Assembly (NCBI RefSeq): GCF_011398925.1
Contig: NZ_AP022842.1
Coordinates: 3,026,001-3,090,000 of the forward strand
Length of the DNA: 64,000 nt
Direction: 5' to 3'
Source: Bacillus sp. KH172YL63
Lineage (GTDB): Bacteria; Bacillota; Bacilli; Bacillales; Bacillaceae_B
Shown: positions 63,045 to 64,000 of the stretch, one piece after another
How the letters are laid out: the number at the start of each line of letters is the position of its first letter
Numbering within the stretch: position 1 is the stretch's first letter
Made by a program: the position numbers and the translations under genes
The notes under the pieces: generated by a model
Database searches by the model: none
What the model was told of the DNA's origin: nothing
Seen by the model: only the letters and a program-made list of their open reading frames with translations

Positions 63045-64000
63045 ATTCTCCCTCGGCTGCCTGTGCCTGTTCCTTCTTTTTCTTTTCCATTTCATCGAGA
63101 CGCATGACGACATATTCTGTATTTTTCAGAAGCCAGTAGTGCCGCTGCAACTTCTTGACCGACTTCCTTTCATTCCTCTTATCCTTCGGTGTATGGAAGT
63201 ACTTCTCCGCCACTGCGATGACTGAGCTCGGATACGCTAAATAACTCATGAACAGGAGCCGCTCCTCGTTCCGGACGGCAAAATGATGGAAATACGTAGT
63301 GAGCCACTCGACACATTCTTCATAATACTTCGGATACGTTTTCAGCGTCCTTGATAAAAAAGGCAGCAGGTCGTGAAACGGCGAGCCGATTTTTGAATTC
63401 TCGAAGTTATGGAAATACCCCATCCCCCGGTCATCGAACAGGAAATGCTCCGTCGATACCTTTCCGTGGGTGATGACGGTCCTGACCTTCTCCATTTCCT
63501 TCGTTTCTTCGTACCATTCATCCAGCATCTTTCGGGAAAATTTCAAAGCCTGTGACGCATCTTTATAGTACATACAAAAATGCAGCTGAAACGGGGACAT
63601 ATACGTCGTCTTCTCGCAAGCTTCTACATACTCATCAAGGAATTCCTGCTCTTTATCCCACCTCGATGTGAGCAGGTCATAATGGGACTCCCTCTCTTCT
63701 TTATCGATCTTGACTTCCTGAGAAGAAAGAGAATGGAGGCGGGCGAGTTCCCTGAACATTTTCTGGTGCTTCTCAAAGCTGTCTTCCCTTTCCTGATTCA
63801 AAAGCCATGGCATCACATAGTATAGATCGCCTTCATTCCACACGGCGTACCGTCCATCAAGGGTCGGATAGATGGGGACGATCCGGTTGTAGCCCCGTTG
63901 AAAAAGCAGCTGTACATTCCGGACGAAATCCACTCCGTTCTGTGCAGGGAGCTGCTTCACCGCCAGGGTACCCTTGTTGGAGAAAACCTTCGAGATCTTC
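63043..64000 (-). CDS. ysxE: YsxE-like spore coat protein, 5' end cut by window edge
   Basis: At least 319 residues of a CotS-family, aminoglycoside-phosphotransferase-like protein. The segment VITHGKVSTEHFLFDD is the catalytic-loop equivalent, but the HGD Asp is replaced by Lys and the later metal motif reads FHNFENS, so phosphotransfer activity is doubtful. The position next to valS matches B. subtilis ysxE, which is needed for coat assembly with SpoVID. The N-terminal part (reading SNKGTLAVKQLPAQNG at the edge) continues outside the window, and the C-terminus ends in a Lys/Glu-rich tail. Confidence 0.88.
   Translation of the reverse strand, partial: KISKVFSNKGTLAVKQLPAQNGVDFVRNVQLLFQRGYNRIVPIYPTLDGRYAVWNEGDLYYVMPWLLNQEREDSFEKHQKMFRELARLHSLSSQEVKIDKEERESHYDLLTSRWDKEQEFLDEYVEACEKTTYMSPFQLHFCMYYKDASQALKFSRKMLDEWYEETKEMEKVRTVITHGKVSTEHFLFDDRGMGYFHNFENSKIGSPFHDLLPFLSRTLKTYPKYYEECVEWLTTYFHHFAVRNEERLLFMSYLAYPSSVIAVAEKYFHTPKDKRNERKSVKKLQRHYWLLKNTEYVVMRLDEMEKKKKEQAQAAEGE

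Overview
This 64 kb window is chromosomal DNA of a spore-forming member of the Bacillaceae. The evidence is conserved Bacillus-type gene order and sporulation genes: spoVB, bofC, coxA, safA, spo0B, spoIVFA/FB, spoIIB and a ysxE-type coat gene. A gene for RNase E/G, which B. subtilis lacks, and a type IV pilus locus point away from the B. subtilis group; a marine-type Bacillus such as Rossellomorea is possible, but I cannot name the species.

Layout. 1-503 holds the start of a cation-efflux gene. 603-8394 carries secDF, comN, spoVB, a yrbG-type gene, an ArsB/NhaD-type permease, yrzE and yajC. 8435-12507 is the queuosine and Holliday-junction block: tgt (broken), queA, a DUF2905 gene, ruvB and ruvA. 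12867-17291 is a sporulation block: bofC, coxA, a kinase-like gene and safA. 17451-22807 is the quinolinate/NAD block: nadBCA transcribed divergently from nifS and niaR, with a NiaR-type operator between them. 23038-29531 holds pheA, pheB, obg, spo0B, rpmA, prp, rplU (with a leader RNA) and rng. 29673-37195 holds spoIVFB/FA, minD/C, mreD/C/B, radC and maf, followed by spoIIB. 58262-64000 holds folC, valS with a T-box leader, a small membrane protein and the partial ysxE.

The most interesting part is 38416-55932. B. subtilis has only comC between spoIIB and folC. Here there is an apparently complete monoderm type IV pilus system: extension ATPase PilB, retraction ATPase PilT, platform PilC, PilM/N/O, prepilin peptidase, an AT-rich probable major pilin and a second prepilin. 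The same operon carries three accessory genes: VanW-like, PRC-barrel, and a very acidic membrane protein of unknown function. A divergent operon encodes three minor prepilins, one of them a 623-residue PilX/GspK-like protein. A convergent gene encodes a secreted 962-residue von Willebrand A protein, a good tip-adhesin candidate. A membrane GAF-GGDEF diguanylate cyclase lies just beyond.

Non-coding structure is also rich. A ~370 bp repeat with long inverted arms occurs twice, each time against an intrinsic terminator. Two intergenic arrays have a 20-21 bp period and also lie just past terminators. Two further Bacillus-type repeat elements lie at 5160-5520. The tgt gene is frameshifted by what looks like two closely spaced deletions.
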